NCBI GenBank assembly: GCA_905480395.1 | Contig: CAJQQE010000005.1 | Span: 45,097 to 109,096 of the forward strand | Origin: an uncultured Phycisphaerales bacterium | GTDB taxonomy: Bacteria; Planctomycetota; Phycisphaerae; Phycisphaerales; SM1A02 | Reading direction: 5' to 3' | DNA length: 64,000 bases | Shown here: piece by piece, positions 8,807-16,183 of the stretch | How the letters are laid out: each line of letters begins with the position of its first letter | Position numbering within the stretch: position 1 is the first letter of the stretch | Notes under the pieces: generated by a model | Database searches by the model: none | What the model was told of the DNA's origin: nothing | Seen by the model: the letters and a program-made list of their open reading frames with translations, nothing else | Made by a program: the position numbers and the translations under genes

Positions 8807-9799
8807 CTATGCACGCGATTTGAGCAGATTTTTAAGCCATGAGTTCCAATTTGCAAACTGAAATCCGTGGGTTTCCGCTGGAGTCCATCCTCGATCCGCC
8901 AGTCCGAGGGTGAGGCGATCCAAGTGGCGGAGATCCCGGAGCCCCTCTGGAAGTGCGGAAGCGCCAAAGCCCCCGTCCGCATCGGAGCCCAATCCAACTC
9001 GATTTCGTCCGGCCAACGCGGCGACGTGTTCGATATGGTCAAGGCAGTCGTTGATGGTTGCGGATTTACCGTCGCCGCGGAGAAACTGACCAAAGAGATT
9101 GAGCCCGATGATGCCGTCGCGGTCGGCGATGGCCTTGATCTGGTCGTCGTGCAGGTGCCGATCATTCGGGCCGGTGATGGCGGCGGCGTTGGAGTGTGTG
9201 GCGCAGACCGGACCGGAGGTCCGTTCCAGCAGGTCATCGAAGGCGGCGGGGGAGAGGTGGGAGACATCGTGCCCAACGCGGTGCGTCTCCAGCGCATCGA
9301 CGAGCGATGCGCCTTCGGCACTGAGCCCGCCCGGTTGTGCATTGCCTCCCGCGTATCGGGAGCCGCGGGCCCAGCTCAGGCCGACCACCCGCAGGCCGCG
9401 GTCAACCCACCACGCGGCGTCGTCCGGCGTCTTGATCGGGTCCGCGCATTCCATGAGCAGGACGAGTCGAGGCACGATCTCGGCATCGAGATCCGTGAGA
9501 TCCCGAACGATCGTGACCCGGCCTGCCGCTTCTTCGGCTTCGTACCAGCTCAACTGTCGACGTCCGGCGCGTTCCGCCGCATCTGGATCGTCGGCGGGGT
9601 ATGCCGCGGGTTCTCCGGCGGGACCATCCCGTTCGGTGAAGATGGTGGCAAAGAGGGTCTGGATGCGGGCCGCGGCGAGATCGGGCCAAGTGACGGCGCC
9701 ATCGATCCCAAGTTCAGCTACCGAGCGGTGGAAGTCCCGACCTTCCCCGGCGAGATAGGCAAGATCGAGATGGGCGTCGAGCCAGGCATGGTTGGTCAT
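8807..9799 (-). CDS. Membrane dipeptidase (peptidase family M19)
   Basis: The 330-residue protein has the M19 renal-dipeptidase TIM-barrel signatures: DAHLDLAY near the N-terminus (first metal site), GLRVVGLSW, GHDVSHLSPAAFDDL, GPVCATHSNAAAI (metal-binding His of the second site), and VGLGSDADGG near the C-terminus. The family hydrolyses dipeptides, including those with a D-residue, using two zinc ions. No signal peptide is apparent, so it is probably cytoplasmic, unlike the mammalian enzyme. It is transcribed divergently from the DUF2752 gene at 9930 and may share a transcript with the barrel protein gene downstream. Confidence 0.9.
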   Translation of the reverse strand: MTNHAWLDAHLDLAYLAGEGRDFHRSVAELGIDGAVTWPDLAAARIQTLFATIFTERDGPAGEPAAYPADDPDAAERAGRRQLSWYEAEEAAGRVTIVRDLTDLDAEIVPRLVLLMECADPIKTPDDAAWWVDRGLRVVGLSWARGSRYAGGNAQPGGLSAEGASLVDALETHRVGHDVSHLSPAAFDDLLERTSGPVCATHSNAAAITGPNDRHLHDDQIKAIADRDGIIGLNLFGQFLRGDGKSATINDCLDHIEHVAALAGRNRVGLGSDADGGFGASALPEGLRDLRHLDRLTLGLADRGWTPAETHGFQFANWNSWLKNLLKSRA

Positions 9800-9929
9800 G
9801 GAAGCATGCTAGCGATCCCGAGATCCTTGATCTGATTCTGGCCGATCGAAAGGTGGGTTTTTGATGCCCGCAAGGTTGATTTTAATCGATTTCGTTGCCT
9901 CGCCAACTCGGGCTCGGTAGCCTGTAAGG

Positions 9930-10439
9930 ATGGTCAATGCATCGGGGTCTTCGGCACCGCCTCCCGTGACGCCCGATTGGGCTTCTGCGGGATGGAGTGT
10001 TGCGATTCCGCAACGAGCTTCCCGCGGCGTCCGTCTGAGCTCCGGATTCTCGGCGCTGGCGGCCGCAACGGTCTTGGTGATCGCTTGGATTTTGACGCCT
10101 TCCGACGCCGGTCTCGGAACGCACCAGCAGATGGGGCTTCCGCCGTGCAACTGGATCGTGGCGGCGAACATGCCTTGCCCGACGTGTGGGATGACGACGG
10201 CGTTCAGTTTCGCGGCTCATGGAAACCTCTTGGCTTCCTTCCGAACCCAGCCGCTTGGAGCACTTCTGGCAGTGGCGACGGCGATGGTGGTATTGATCGG
10301 AGGGTGGACCGCGGTTTCAGGTTCGATGCTCGCTCCGTTCTTTTCGGGGTTTTTTGGAAAACGGTTTTTATGGGTATTCGTGGCGTTGCTCCTTGTGGCA
10401 TGGGCCTACAAGATCGGTGATCACCGGGAATACTTTTAA
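9930..10439 (+). CDS. DUF2752 family membrane protein
   Basis: The 169-residue protein has three hydrophobic segments: about residues 45-65, LLASFRTQPLGALLAVATAM and WVFVALLLVAWAYKI. Between them lies the DUF2752 hallmark CPTCGMTTAFSFAAHGN preceded by PPCNWIV. DUF2752 proteins are small inner-membrane proteins of unknown function, common in Bacteroidetes and Planctomycetes. The start codon is the ATG at 9930; the first ~40 residues are polar. The following lipoprotein gene begins about 100 nt downstream and could share a transcript. Confidence 0.8.
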   Translation: MVNASGSSAPPPVTPDWASAGWSVAIPQRASRGVRLSSGFSALAAATVLVIAWILTPSDAGLGTHQQMGLPPCNWIVAANMPCPTCGMTTAFSFAAHGNLLASFRTQPLGALLAVATAMVVLIGGWTAVSGSMLAPFFSGFFGKRFLWVFVALLLVAWAYKIGDHREYF

Positions 10440-10536
10440 AGTGCTTCGGCGAGTGGAGCAGGCGTCGCGTCGAATCGTGATTCAGATCGGAACGTTTGAC
10501 CTGCAACAGCCGATGATCGCAACGAAAGTGACCAAC

Positions 10537-11235
10537 ATGATGATGAACAGAATCAACAATCGAAACCGATATCGAAGCGTCGCGGTCCGAAGCTTGTCGA
10601 TGCTCCCGTTCCTCGCCATGATCGGCATCCTCCAAGGCTGCCAGATCTTCGGTATCGCGAGTGTGATCGGGCAGAACATCGAGCGCGAGAAGAAGGTCGA
10701 AGTACTCGCAGAATATGATGGCCTTCGAAATCAGACGGTGGCGGTCGTCGTGCAGACCGACATGTCGACGCTTTATCAGTTTCCGAAACTGGTTGCGGAG
10801 ATCGGTGTCAACATGAGCCGGCGATTGGCGCAGAACGTCGAGGGGATTCAAGTACTCGATCCGCGATTCGTGCTCGACTGGACGTATCACAAGCCGGGCT
10901 GGGAGACCATGCCATACGGCGAGGTGTGCGAGGAACTCGGTGTCGAGCGACTGGTCTGGATCGACATGTTCGAGTTTCGCCTCAATCCCCCAGGTAATCG
11001 TTGGCAGTGGGAGGGGGTCGCCGGTGCCTCCATCGGAATCGTCGAACTCGACGGATTCGACTCCGACGCCTTTGCCGAAACCTATGACGTGAGCGGCGAA
11101 TTCCCCAAGATTGCCGAGCTCGGACGTGAAAGTTCGACGGAGGCGCGGATCGAGATGGGACTGCTCGCCACCTTCATCGAGCAAGCAGCTTGGCTCTTCT
11201 TCGACCACATTGAGGACAAGTATCCCGATGCCTGA
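10537..11235 (+). CDS. Lipoprotein, first of two paralogous coupled genes
   Basis: The 232-residue protein starts with a charged n-region (MMMNRINNRNRYR) and a hydrophobic stretch ending in the lipobox ILQGC, so it is probably acylated. The mature part has alternating beta and helix segments (VAVVVQTDMSTLYQFPKL, YGEVCEELGVERLVWIDMFEF). This layout resembles the next gene's product, and the two look like diverged duplicates. I do not recognise a named family. An ATG at 10513 is a possible longer start. The stop codon overlaps the start of the next gene (ATG at 11228, TGA at 11233), which indicates translational coupling. Confidence 0.7.
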   Translation: MMMNRINNRNRYRSVAVRSLSMLPFLAMIGILQGCQIFGIASVIGQNIEREKKVEVLAEYDGLRNQTVAVVVQTDMSTLYQFPKLVAEIGVNMSRRLAQNVEGIQVLDPRFVLDWTYHKPGWETMPYGEVCEELGVERLVWIDMFEFRLNPPGNRWQWEGVAGASIGIVELDGFDSDAFAETYDVSGEFPKIAELGRESSTEARIEMGLLATFIEQAAWLFFDHIEDKYPDA

Positions 11236-11944
11236 TTCAAGACGATCAACTCGATCAACTCGATCAACACGATCAACACGATCAATCCATGGCGTCCTAC
11301 CGCTGCTCCTCATCCTGGTGACGGGTGGCATTCTGGCCGGATGCAACATTATTGTGCCGGTAGCCTACGTGCTTGAGGGGCCGGGCACGATTCCCGCGCA
11401 GTACGTCCTTCGCGAGACAAGTACCGCAGTTTTCATCGACGATCCTGACACGGTGTTTCCGCGGACCTCCCTCCGCTCGATGGTTGGAGTTCGAATCACT
11501 GAAGACCTCATCTCCAGTGGCACGATCCCATCGAGCATGATGGTTGATTCACGTGACGTGCTCGCACTGGCCCGAGCGTTGGAGACCAGTGAGAGTCGAG
11601 TGACTATCGAACGGATCGGTCGCGAAGCCGGGGTCGAGCAGATCATTTACGTCTCGCTCGATGGATTTGCCATGACCCTCGATGGCTTCACCCCACGACC
11701 CACCGCGGTCTGCAGCGTCAAGGTCCTCGATCTCGCGTCCGGAACCAGAGTATTTCCCGCCGCCAATCCGACGGGGTTGGAGGTCATCGGGCAAATCCGC
11801 GAGGTTGATCCGATCAACTTTGAGAGTTTCGCCAAGCGGCGTCGGGTCGAAGATAATCTCGCGATGGAACTCGGCAAGAATGTTGGCTTTCTCTTCTACG
11901 AACACGATCGAGTGGATCTGGGTGAGAACCTCGGCGTTCGCTGA
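11228..11944 (+). CDS. Lipoprotein with Arg-Ser-Thr repeat n-region, second of the coupled pair
   Basis: The 238-residue protein begins with an n-region made of repeated Arg-Ser-Thr triplets encoded by a 9-bp DNA repeat (11241-11285). A hydrophobic core and the lipobox ILAGC follow. The mature domain (TAVFIDDPDTVFPRT, AGVEQIIYVSLDGFAMT, LGKNVGFLFYEHDR) mirrors the preceding gene's product in order and spacing, so the two are probably paralogs acting together at the envelope. Its start overlaps the upstream stop by 8 nt. No named family was recognised. The repeat array could change the length of the signal n-region without breaking the frame. Confidence 0.7.
   Translation: MPDSRRSTRSTRSTRSTRSIHGVLPLLLILVTGGILAGCNIIVPVAYVLEGPGTIPAQYVLRETSTAVFIDDPDTVFPRTSLRSMVGVRITEDLISSGTIPSSMMVDSRDVLALARALETSESRVTIERIGREAGVEQIIYVSLDGFAMTLDGFTPRPTAVCSVKVLDLASGTRVFPAANPTGLEVIGQIREVDPINFESFAKRRRVEDNLAMELGKNVGFLFYEHDRVDLGENLGVR
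11241..11285 (+). repeat. 9-bp direct repeat array (5 units) in coding sequence
   Basis: Five consecutive 9-nt units of consensus cNcgatcaa run from 11241 to 11285. The first unit begins with g instead of c, and the last two have ca instead of ct. The unit is three codons, so each copy adds Arg-Ser-Thr to the n-region of the lipoprotein signal peptide. Copy-number changes would be in frame. Confidence 0.85.
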
Positions 11945-11980
11945 TCCTCGGAGGCCCCGTCGCCTCGGAGTCTTCTTGAG

Positions 11981-13189
11981 ATGAGTAGAACAGTGCATGT
12001 TCTGGATCCAGCTGCTCCCGGCTGTGGCATGGCGCTTTGCGATGCGCTGGCGATCTTGCAGGAGGATGACCCGCTGGTGATCCTCGGCGGACGCGATCAG
12101 GCCGAACGAGTGCGTCAGCGGCGTGTGGGTGTCGATGCGAACGTGCCCATTCCCCTGGGTATACCGCGGCTTGCCTCGCCACCACTCGAACGCGTCTTGA
12201 AGAGGATGATCGCGGAAGCCGGCGGGCTCGCTCCGGAAGATCAACTGGGATCTGCTCCCGGTCCCATCGATCAGGTGATGGCTTGGTCCGAATCAGCGTT
12301 GGTCGCCACGCTTGGCGCCGATCATGGTCTGCCGGTGGTCGGTCAGATCGCCGCCATCTCCGGCCGACCGCCCTGGCTTGAACCATGGCGTCGGCATCGA
12401 GCCTGCGTGCATCCGATCGGCCCGGAGATCGGTCCGTTGCTTGCCCGGCGAGGTTGGCGATTGGGCGAGGCTCGATCGGCGGCGGATTTTCCGATGCAGG
12501 ATCTCAAGCATCGGTGCGGCCGCGTTGCGGATCGCGCCCTCATTCGTGGGCAATGGGGAACTCGTGGTTCGGAAGAACTGGTCGTCGCGCTCTCCGCTGA
12601 CCCACCGACCAGTGCCGCCGTCTCAACGCTCTTGATCGCCGCCGCGACGGCGGGGGTTGCGGGTCGAGGGATGACCGTGATCGCAGATCCTGCTTCGGGT
12701 GAGGCCATGGCGGCATCGAAATGGCTCGTGAGTGTGAATGAGCGGCGGGGGGGCGAGCCCGTCCACCTCGTGCTCGATGAGCGGGTTTGCGATCCGAGAC
12801 TGGTCGCCCCGGCCGTCGACGTCGTGGTCGCCGTCGATCGATCAGACGCGACGCCCTATCCGCCGGTATCTGTCTTGGCCCTACGGGCTTGGCTGGCGTG
12901 CGGCGTGCCGCTGGTTGCGTCGAACCGAGGCAACGCGGCTTCGCTCGTTGAAGATGGCGTCGATGGTCGGTTGATTCCGCCTGAAGATCGCAACGCGTTG
13001 ATCCAAGTGCTGATGCGAATGATCGATGAGCCATCGTTGGCGGCTGATATGGGGAATGCCGCGGCGGCCCGGCACGGTCGGGGTCTGACGTCGGGACGAC
13101 CAGATTGGTTCCGGGGGCGCCACTACGATTTGACGGGGCAACCATCCGCGGGGATGGAATCGGCAAACGCGATCGCAGCCTCTCGATAA
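11981..13189 (+). CDS. Glycosyltransferase, group 1 (GT4-like)
   Basis: The 402-residue protein has a recognisable GT-B C-terminal half: VSVLALRAWLACGVPLVASNRGNAASLVEDGVDGRLIPPEDRNALIQVL, matching the nucleotide-sugar binding region of family 4 glycosyltransferases, including the Glu before the DGVDG stretch. The N-terminal half is poorly conserved, as usual for acceptor domains. There is no signal peptide or transmembrane helix. The donor and acceptor sugars cannot be told from sequence. The 3' end overlaps the convergent amidohydrolase gene by 67 bp (13123-13189). Confidence 0.75.
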   Translation: MSRTVHVLDPAAPGCGMALCDALAILQEDDPLVILGGRDQAERVRQRRVGVDANVPIPLGIPRLASPPLERVLKRMIAEAGGLAPEDQLGSAPGPIDQVMAWSESALVATLGADHGLPVVGQIAAISGRPPWLEPWRRHRACVHPIGPEIGPLLARRGWRLGEARSAADFPMQDLKHRCGRVADRALIRGQWGTRGSEELVVALSADPPTSAAVSTLLIAAATAGVAGRGMTVIADPASGEAMAASKWLVSVNERRGGEPVHLVLDERVCDPRLVAPAVDVVVAVDRSDATPYPPVSVLALRAWLACGVPLVASNRGNAASLVEDGVDGRLIPPEDRNALIQVLMRMIDEPSLAADMGNAAAARHGRGLTSGRPDWFRGRHYDLTGQPSAGMESANAIAASR

Positions 13190-14235
13190 AGCATCCGCAA
13201 CGCTGACTGCGGGACGGACATGCCGCGAAGTCTTGGAGCGTCGAGCGGTCCGTACCGCTCGGGATCGACCATGGCCAGATCGGGATCGGCGATCGGGCTC
13301 TCTCCGTCATGATCGCTTTCCCAGAGTTTTCGGAGCGACCAGTACCGACTGGCGTAGAGATCGAAGGCGTCGTGACGGTTGCTGGCTTTGGTGGCCATCA
13401 CATTACTCGAGTCATCTTCGGCACTCCGGAGATGTTCGTCGAGCGTGACAATGTCTGATCCGAAAAGGATCCGTCCACGATGTCGCTGAAGAAAAGCCAC
13501 GAGATCGGTTGGTTCATGCCGGGATAACTCCCGGATGATCCACTTGGTCGCGCTGCTGTCGAGGTGGAGATTTGGATGCCGCGAGAGGAGTCCGTCGAGA
13601 AAGTCGAGATCCTCTGGCCAGCCGCCCATATGTGCCGCAATGAACGGAACTGGATAGTCCGCAACCACCGCTTCAAGCGGCTCGTATTGTGATCGCTTGT
13701 CCCCGTACTTCGATTGGTCGGCGTACTTGGTGGCGAACCATGTATCAGGATCGGCGACATGAATCATGATCGCCATGCCCAGGTCGGCCGCCAGTCGCAT
13801 ACCGGCTCTGCGGATCGGACCGTCGAGTCGGAGCATCGCCGGGTCGCCCGCTTCCTCACCGAAGTCGACGATCCGCGGTGCCGACCAGAATTTGACAATG
13901 CGGGCCCCCTTCGCGCGATACGCCTCGATCCTTTCAAGGTACCCCTCGCCATGAGCGAGTCGGCGGTCGGGGTTTCGAAAATCCGGGACTGCGATCGGCT
14001 CGAACCGCCCATCGAGTGCTTCGCGGACCGACTCAACTTCGTCGAGGGCGGTCATCGACCAGACTTTTTCGATTCCATAGAGGTCCATCACCTCCGCGAA
14101 TAAGGAGGCCGCCTCCGTGCCATTGATATGCGTGTGGGCATCGATGATCGAAACCGGTGGATTTCCGAGGAGGGAAGCCTCGTGACGGTAGTCCATGAGG
14201 AGTCGATTGGCGGGGGTTGGAGAATCGGGAATCAT
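13123..14235 (-). CDS. Amidohydrolase family protein (TIM-barrel, amidohydrolase_2 type)
   Basis: The 370-residue protein shows the metal-binding start of the superfamily, SIIDAHTHINGTEA (HxH), then IMIHVADPDTWF, PFIAAHMGGWPEDLDFL and ILFGSDIVT. These correspond to the His and Asp ligand strands of the amidohydrolase_2 (ACMSD/uronate-isomerase-like) barrel. The reaction is probably a metal-dependent hydrolysis or decarboxylation; the substrate is unknown. It is transcribed toward the glycosyltransferase gene, and the two overlap by 67 bp tail to tail. An ATG 13 codons downstream of the chosen start is an alternative. Confidence 0.8.
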   Translation of the reverse strand: MIPDSPTPANRLLMDYRHEASLLGNPPVSIIDAHTHINGTEAASLFAEVMDLYGIEKVWSMTALDEVESVREALDGRFEPIAVPDFRNPDRRLAHGEGYLERIEAYRAKGARIVKFWSAPRIVDFGEEAGDPAMLRLDGPIRRAGMRLAADLGMAIMIHVADPDTWFATKYADQSKYGDKRSQYEPLEAVVADYPVPFIAAHMGGWPEDLDFLDGLLSRHPNLHLDSSATKWIIRELSRHEPTDLVAFLQRHRGRILFGSDIVTLDEHLRSAEDDSSNVMATKASNRHDAFDLYASRYWSLRKLWESDHDGESPIADPDLAMVDPERYGPLDAPRLRGMSVPQSALRMLYREAAIAFADSIPADGCPVKS

Positions 14236-14267
14236 GTCATCGATACTAGCCAGTGGTCGGTCCTGAA

Positions 14268-14897
14268 TCAGTTCGACAGTCTGGTCTTCTTCGATTCTTC
14301 CCGATTCTCGGCCACGGGACTTGGGTCCGATTTCCCATCGATACCGGGACGCTTCCGCTTGATCTCATCGCCATTCTTTCCCGACGCAGAGGTCTTTGAT
14401 GATCGGCGGAGTCTCGGTCGCGTACCGTTCTTCGATCCGATTTCGGATGTCTCCAGAACTTCACCTCGGATCACGCGGCCGATGTAAATCTCGTGATCTG
14501 CTTCGATATCCAGATGCCGGATGAGCTCGCAGATCACCCATGATGCCGCGGCAGTTGGAACGGGGATGTCCTGGGTCCCCGGAACAAGGACATGTCCGAG
14601 GAACGGGTCGTCGCCTTGTAACTCGCTGGGCCTGACGAACAGGCGGGAGAGGACGAGATCGGTCTCGGCGATTTCGCAAAGGGCGAAGGTGCCGGAATCT
14701 CGGATCAGGGGGCTTAGGGCATGGCCCTTCCGAACGGCGACGGTGATCGTCGGCGGAATATCGGCGCACTTCTGGACCTGCGTCACGATCATCCCGTTTC
14801 GACTCTCGCCGAATGCGGCGGTCATCAGGAAGCGGCCTGAAGGCATCCTGGCGATCGCCTCCTTTGCAACAGAATGTGCCGTGGTTTCAAGGGGCAT
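14268..14897 (-). CDS. Flavin reductase-like (FMN-binding split barrel) domain protein
   Basis: The 209-residue protein begins MPLETTAHSVAKEAIARMPSGRF and continues with LMTAAFGESRNGMIVTQVQKCADIPPTITVAVRK, the flavin reductase-like domain signature. CELIRHLDIEADHEIYIGRVIRGEV then closes the split barrel. The last ~45 residues are basic, polar and probably disordered. Family members bind FMN non-covalently and reduce it or use it in NAD(P)H oxidoreductase systems. I prefer the ATG at 14897 over the one at 14984 because conservation starts there. The gene is divergent from mraZ, and the ~295-nt gap holds the mraZ promoter. Confidence 0.75.
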   Translation of the reverse strand: MPLETTAHSVAKEAIARMPSGRFLMTAAFGESRNGMIVTQVQKCADIPPTITVAVRKGHALSPLIRDSGTFALCEIAETDLVLSRLFVRPSELQGDDPFLGHVLVPGTQDIPVPTAAASWVICELIRHLDIEADHEIYIGRVIRGEVLETSEIGSKNGTRPRLRRSSKTSASGKNGDEIKRKRPGIDGKSDPSPVAENREESKKTRLSN

Positions 14898-15036
14898 GTC
14901 ATTTCCAGGGGTCAATGGCGCCGGTAAGTCACCGATGCGCGGAATTGGGGGAAGAATGTGTAGATCATGCGCCCTGATTCGCAAATGTCCATAAGTCTTT
15001 TGTAGTCAGGGCTTTGCATGCCCGGCAATCAGTCGT

Positions 15037-15051
15037 TGGGGTACTCTGGGG
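15037..15051 (+). promoter_or_regulatory. Candidate MraZ box pair, upstream
   Basis: TGGGG at 15037-15041 is followed by TGGGG at 15047-15051, a direct repeat with 10-nt periodicity. Known MraZ operators are TGGGN repeats separated by 5 nt, so spacing and sequence agree. The pair lies about 50 nt upstream of the predicted -35 element of mraZ. Confidence 0.45.
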
Positions 15052-15091
15052 GGCAAAAAAGTCGTCAAATGTCGAAAAATGGCGAGTTGTG

Positions 15092-15120
15092 TTGAAGAAT
15101 GGGGGGATGTGGAGTATTCT
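15092..15120 (+). promoter_or_regulatory. Predicted mraZ promoter with a second MraZ-box pair in its spacer
   Basis: TTGAAG at 15092-15097 and TATTCT at 15115-15120 are separated by exactly 17 nt, a plausible housekeeping-sigma promoter. The spacer contains TGGGG at 15100 and TGGAG at 15110, again 10 nt apart, fitting MraZ autorepression. Transcription would begin near 15127. This puts the GTG start of mraZ (15193) on the message and excludes the upstream in-frame ATG at 15079. Confidence 0.5.
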
Positions 15121-15192
15121 CCGAGCGTCAAGAACTCGGAGAGTCCCACCCGTTGGACTCGAACCGACCAAGAGCCTCCGGAGACCTCATGC

Positions 15193-15666
15193 GTGCTTTT
15201 CCTCGGCCACTTCGAGCACACCATCGACACGAAGAATCGGCTGGCCATTCCAGCCGAGCTTCGCGATGTGTTCGACGAGGAGATTCACGGCACGGCGTTC
15301 GTCGCCGCACCGGGTGCGACTGGAAGTCTCTGGCTTTGGCCGGAGCGGACCTTCGCCGACCTCGCCTCAGAGCTGGGCGGTTCGCTTCTTGGCGACGAGG
15401 ATCAGATCGATTTCGAACGTGTGATCTTCTCGCAGTCGGCCCGTTGTCCGATCGACTCGGCTGGCCGAATCCGGCTGCCCGATCGACTCCTGACTCGCTA
15501 CGGGCTCTCCGGGAGCGTGATGGTGATGGGAGTTCGAGATCATCTCGAAGTGATTCTTCCGGAAGACTGGCGACGCGAGCAGGCGTCGTTGCCTTCGGAA
15601 CGCGACGTGTGGCGTCGGGCGAGGCAGGCCCGCGCGGCACGTTCGGAAACGGAAGGTGGTCGATGA
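15193..15666 (+). CDS. mraZ: Transcriptional regulator MraZ
   Basis: MraZ is a ring-forming AbrB-like DNA-binding protein that controls division and cell-wall (dcw) genes. The 157-residue product starts at GTG 15193 (VLFLGHFEHTIDTKNRLAIPAELR), with GGAG at 15180-15183 placed 9 nt upstream. It carries both SpoVT/AbrB repeats, the second at CPIDSAGRIRLPDRLL. The last ~25 residues are Arg/Glu-rich. The frame is open back to 15079, but that region holds the predicted promoter. rsmH normally follows mraZ; here nothing recognisable does. Instead, about 400 nt of structured sequence leads to a strong terminator (16038-16076), so mraZ is solitary. Confidence 0.93.
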   Translation: MLFLGHFEHTIDTKNRLAIPAELRDVFDEEIHGTAFVAAPGATGSLWLWPERTFADLASELGGSLLGDEDQIDFERVIFSQSARCPIDSAGRIRLPDRLLTRYGLSGSVMVMGVRDHLEVILPEDWRREQASLPSERDVWRRARQARAARSETEGGR

Positions 15667-15689
15667 ACCTTCGTTTTCACGATTGGAAT

Positions 15690-16077
15690 ACAGGCGGGTC
15701 CCAGCCCGCAGGCAGTCAAGACGACCAAGGATCGGTCGTCCAAGGCGCCATCGGCACGCGGTCGAGTCGATGGCGCGGTTGTACCGCGTCGCGACGGTCA
15801 CGGATGATCGTCGCGGCACGTTCTTCGACCGTAAATGCCTTGTTTTCAGGGCAACGCGAGCAGGGGGGCACCTGGTTCGCGTGAACCGAGTCAAGGATGA
15901 CTCGGCGTTCCGATGCTTCGCGGATCACGGATGATCCTGAAGCACCTCGGGGTGTGAGACCCCGGCTCGCCGGTCCACGGTTTTTGGATCGAGGGCTTTC
16001 GGCCATGAGCGGGGGCTCGATGGCTGCTTCGCTTCGCCGCCCGCGCCGTCCTCTGGACGGCGCGGGCGATTTGTTTT
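15690..16077 (+). ncRNA. Candidate CsrA-binding sponge RNA (CsrB/RsmY-like) or mraZ 3' UTR with that role
   Basis: Four hairpins in this stretch display A(A/C)GGAT loops: stem 15720-15726/15734-15740 with loop AAGGATC; stem 15791-15799/15806-15814 with loop ACGGAT; stem 15886-15892/15899-15905 with loop AAGGAT; stem 15922-15926/15933-15937, extended by 15914-15919/15939-15944, with loop ACGGAT. The loops fit the CsrA/RsmA recognition sequence (ARGGAU at the top of a stem). Further stems without the motif occur at 15745-15753/15768-15776 and 15948-15953/15959-15964. A 14-bp terminator closes the unit at 16038-16068. csrA is the adjacent convergent gene. The 5' end is uncertain; the RNA could have its own start or be the mraZ 3' UTR. 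An ATG frame at 15663-15884 (73 codons) overlaps but looks non-coding. The Csr role is inferred. Confidence 0.65.
16038..16077 (+). terminator. Strong intrinsic terminator after the mraZ / sponge RNA unit
   Basis: A perfect 14-bp GC-rich stem, 16038-16051 with 16055-16068, has a 3-nt loop and is followed by ATTTGTTTT. It ends plus-strand transcription before the convergent csrA gene. Confidence 0.85.
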
Positions 16078-16096
16078 GGGAGGTTGCCCACAGCGG

Positions 16097-16136
16097 CACT
16101 CAAAACGAAGAACGCACGCCAGCGGGGCGTGCGTTC
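16097..16136 (-). terminator. Intrinsic terminator of csrA
   Basis: An 11-bp stem, 16110-16120 with 16126-16136, is followed on the minus strand by TTCGTTTTG. It lies about 50 nt after the csrA stop and back to back with the plus-strand terminator at 16038. Confidence 0.75.
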
Positions 16137-16183
16137 CATCTTTAAGAGTTCGTTGCGGCGATTGAGATCGCGGTATCGGTCGT

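Noticed and set aside
15141..15165. tRNA-like T-arm sequence (GGTTCGAGTCC on the minus strand) upstream of mraZ.
   Set aside because: No matching acceptor stem is found about 75 nt away, so no tRNA.
15079..15192. Longer in-frame start for mraZ (ATG at 15079).
   Set aside because: The region contains the predicted promoter and repeats, and GTG 15193 with a well-placed GGAG gives the normal MraZ N-terminus.
15663..15884. A 73-codon frame right after mraZ.
   Set aside because: Composition is Arg/Ser-rich with no family, and it overlaps the conserved-looking hairpins; I treat the stretch as RNA.
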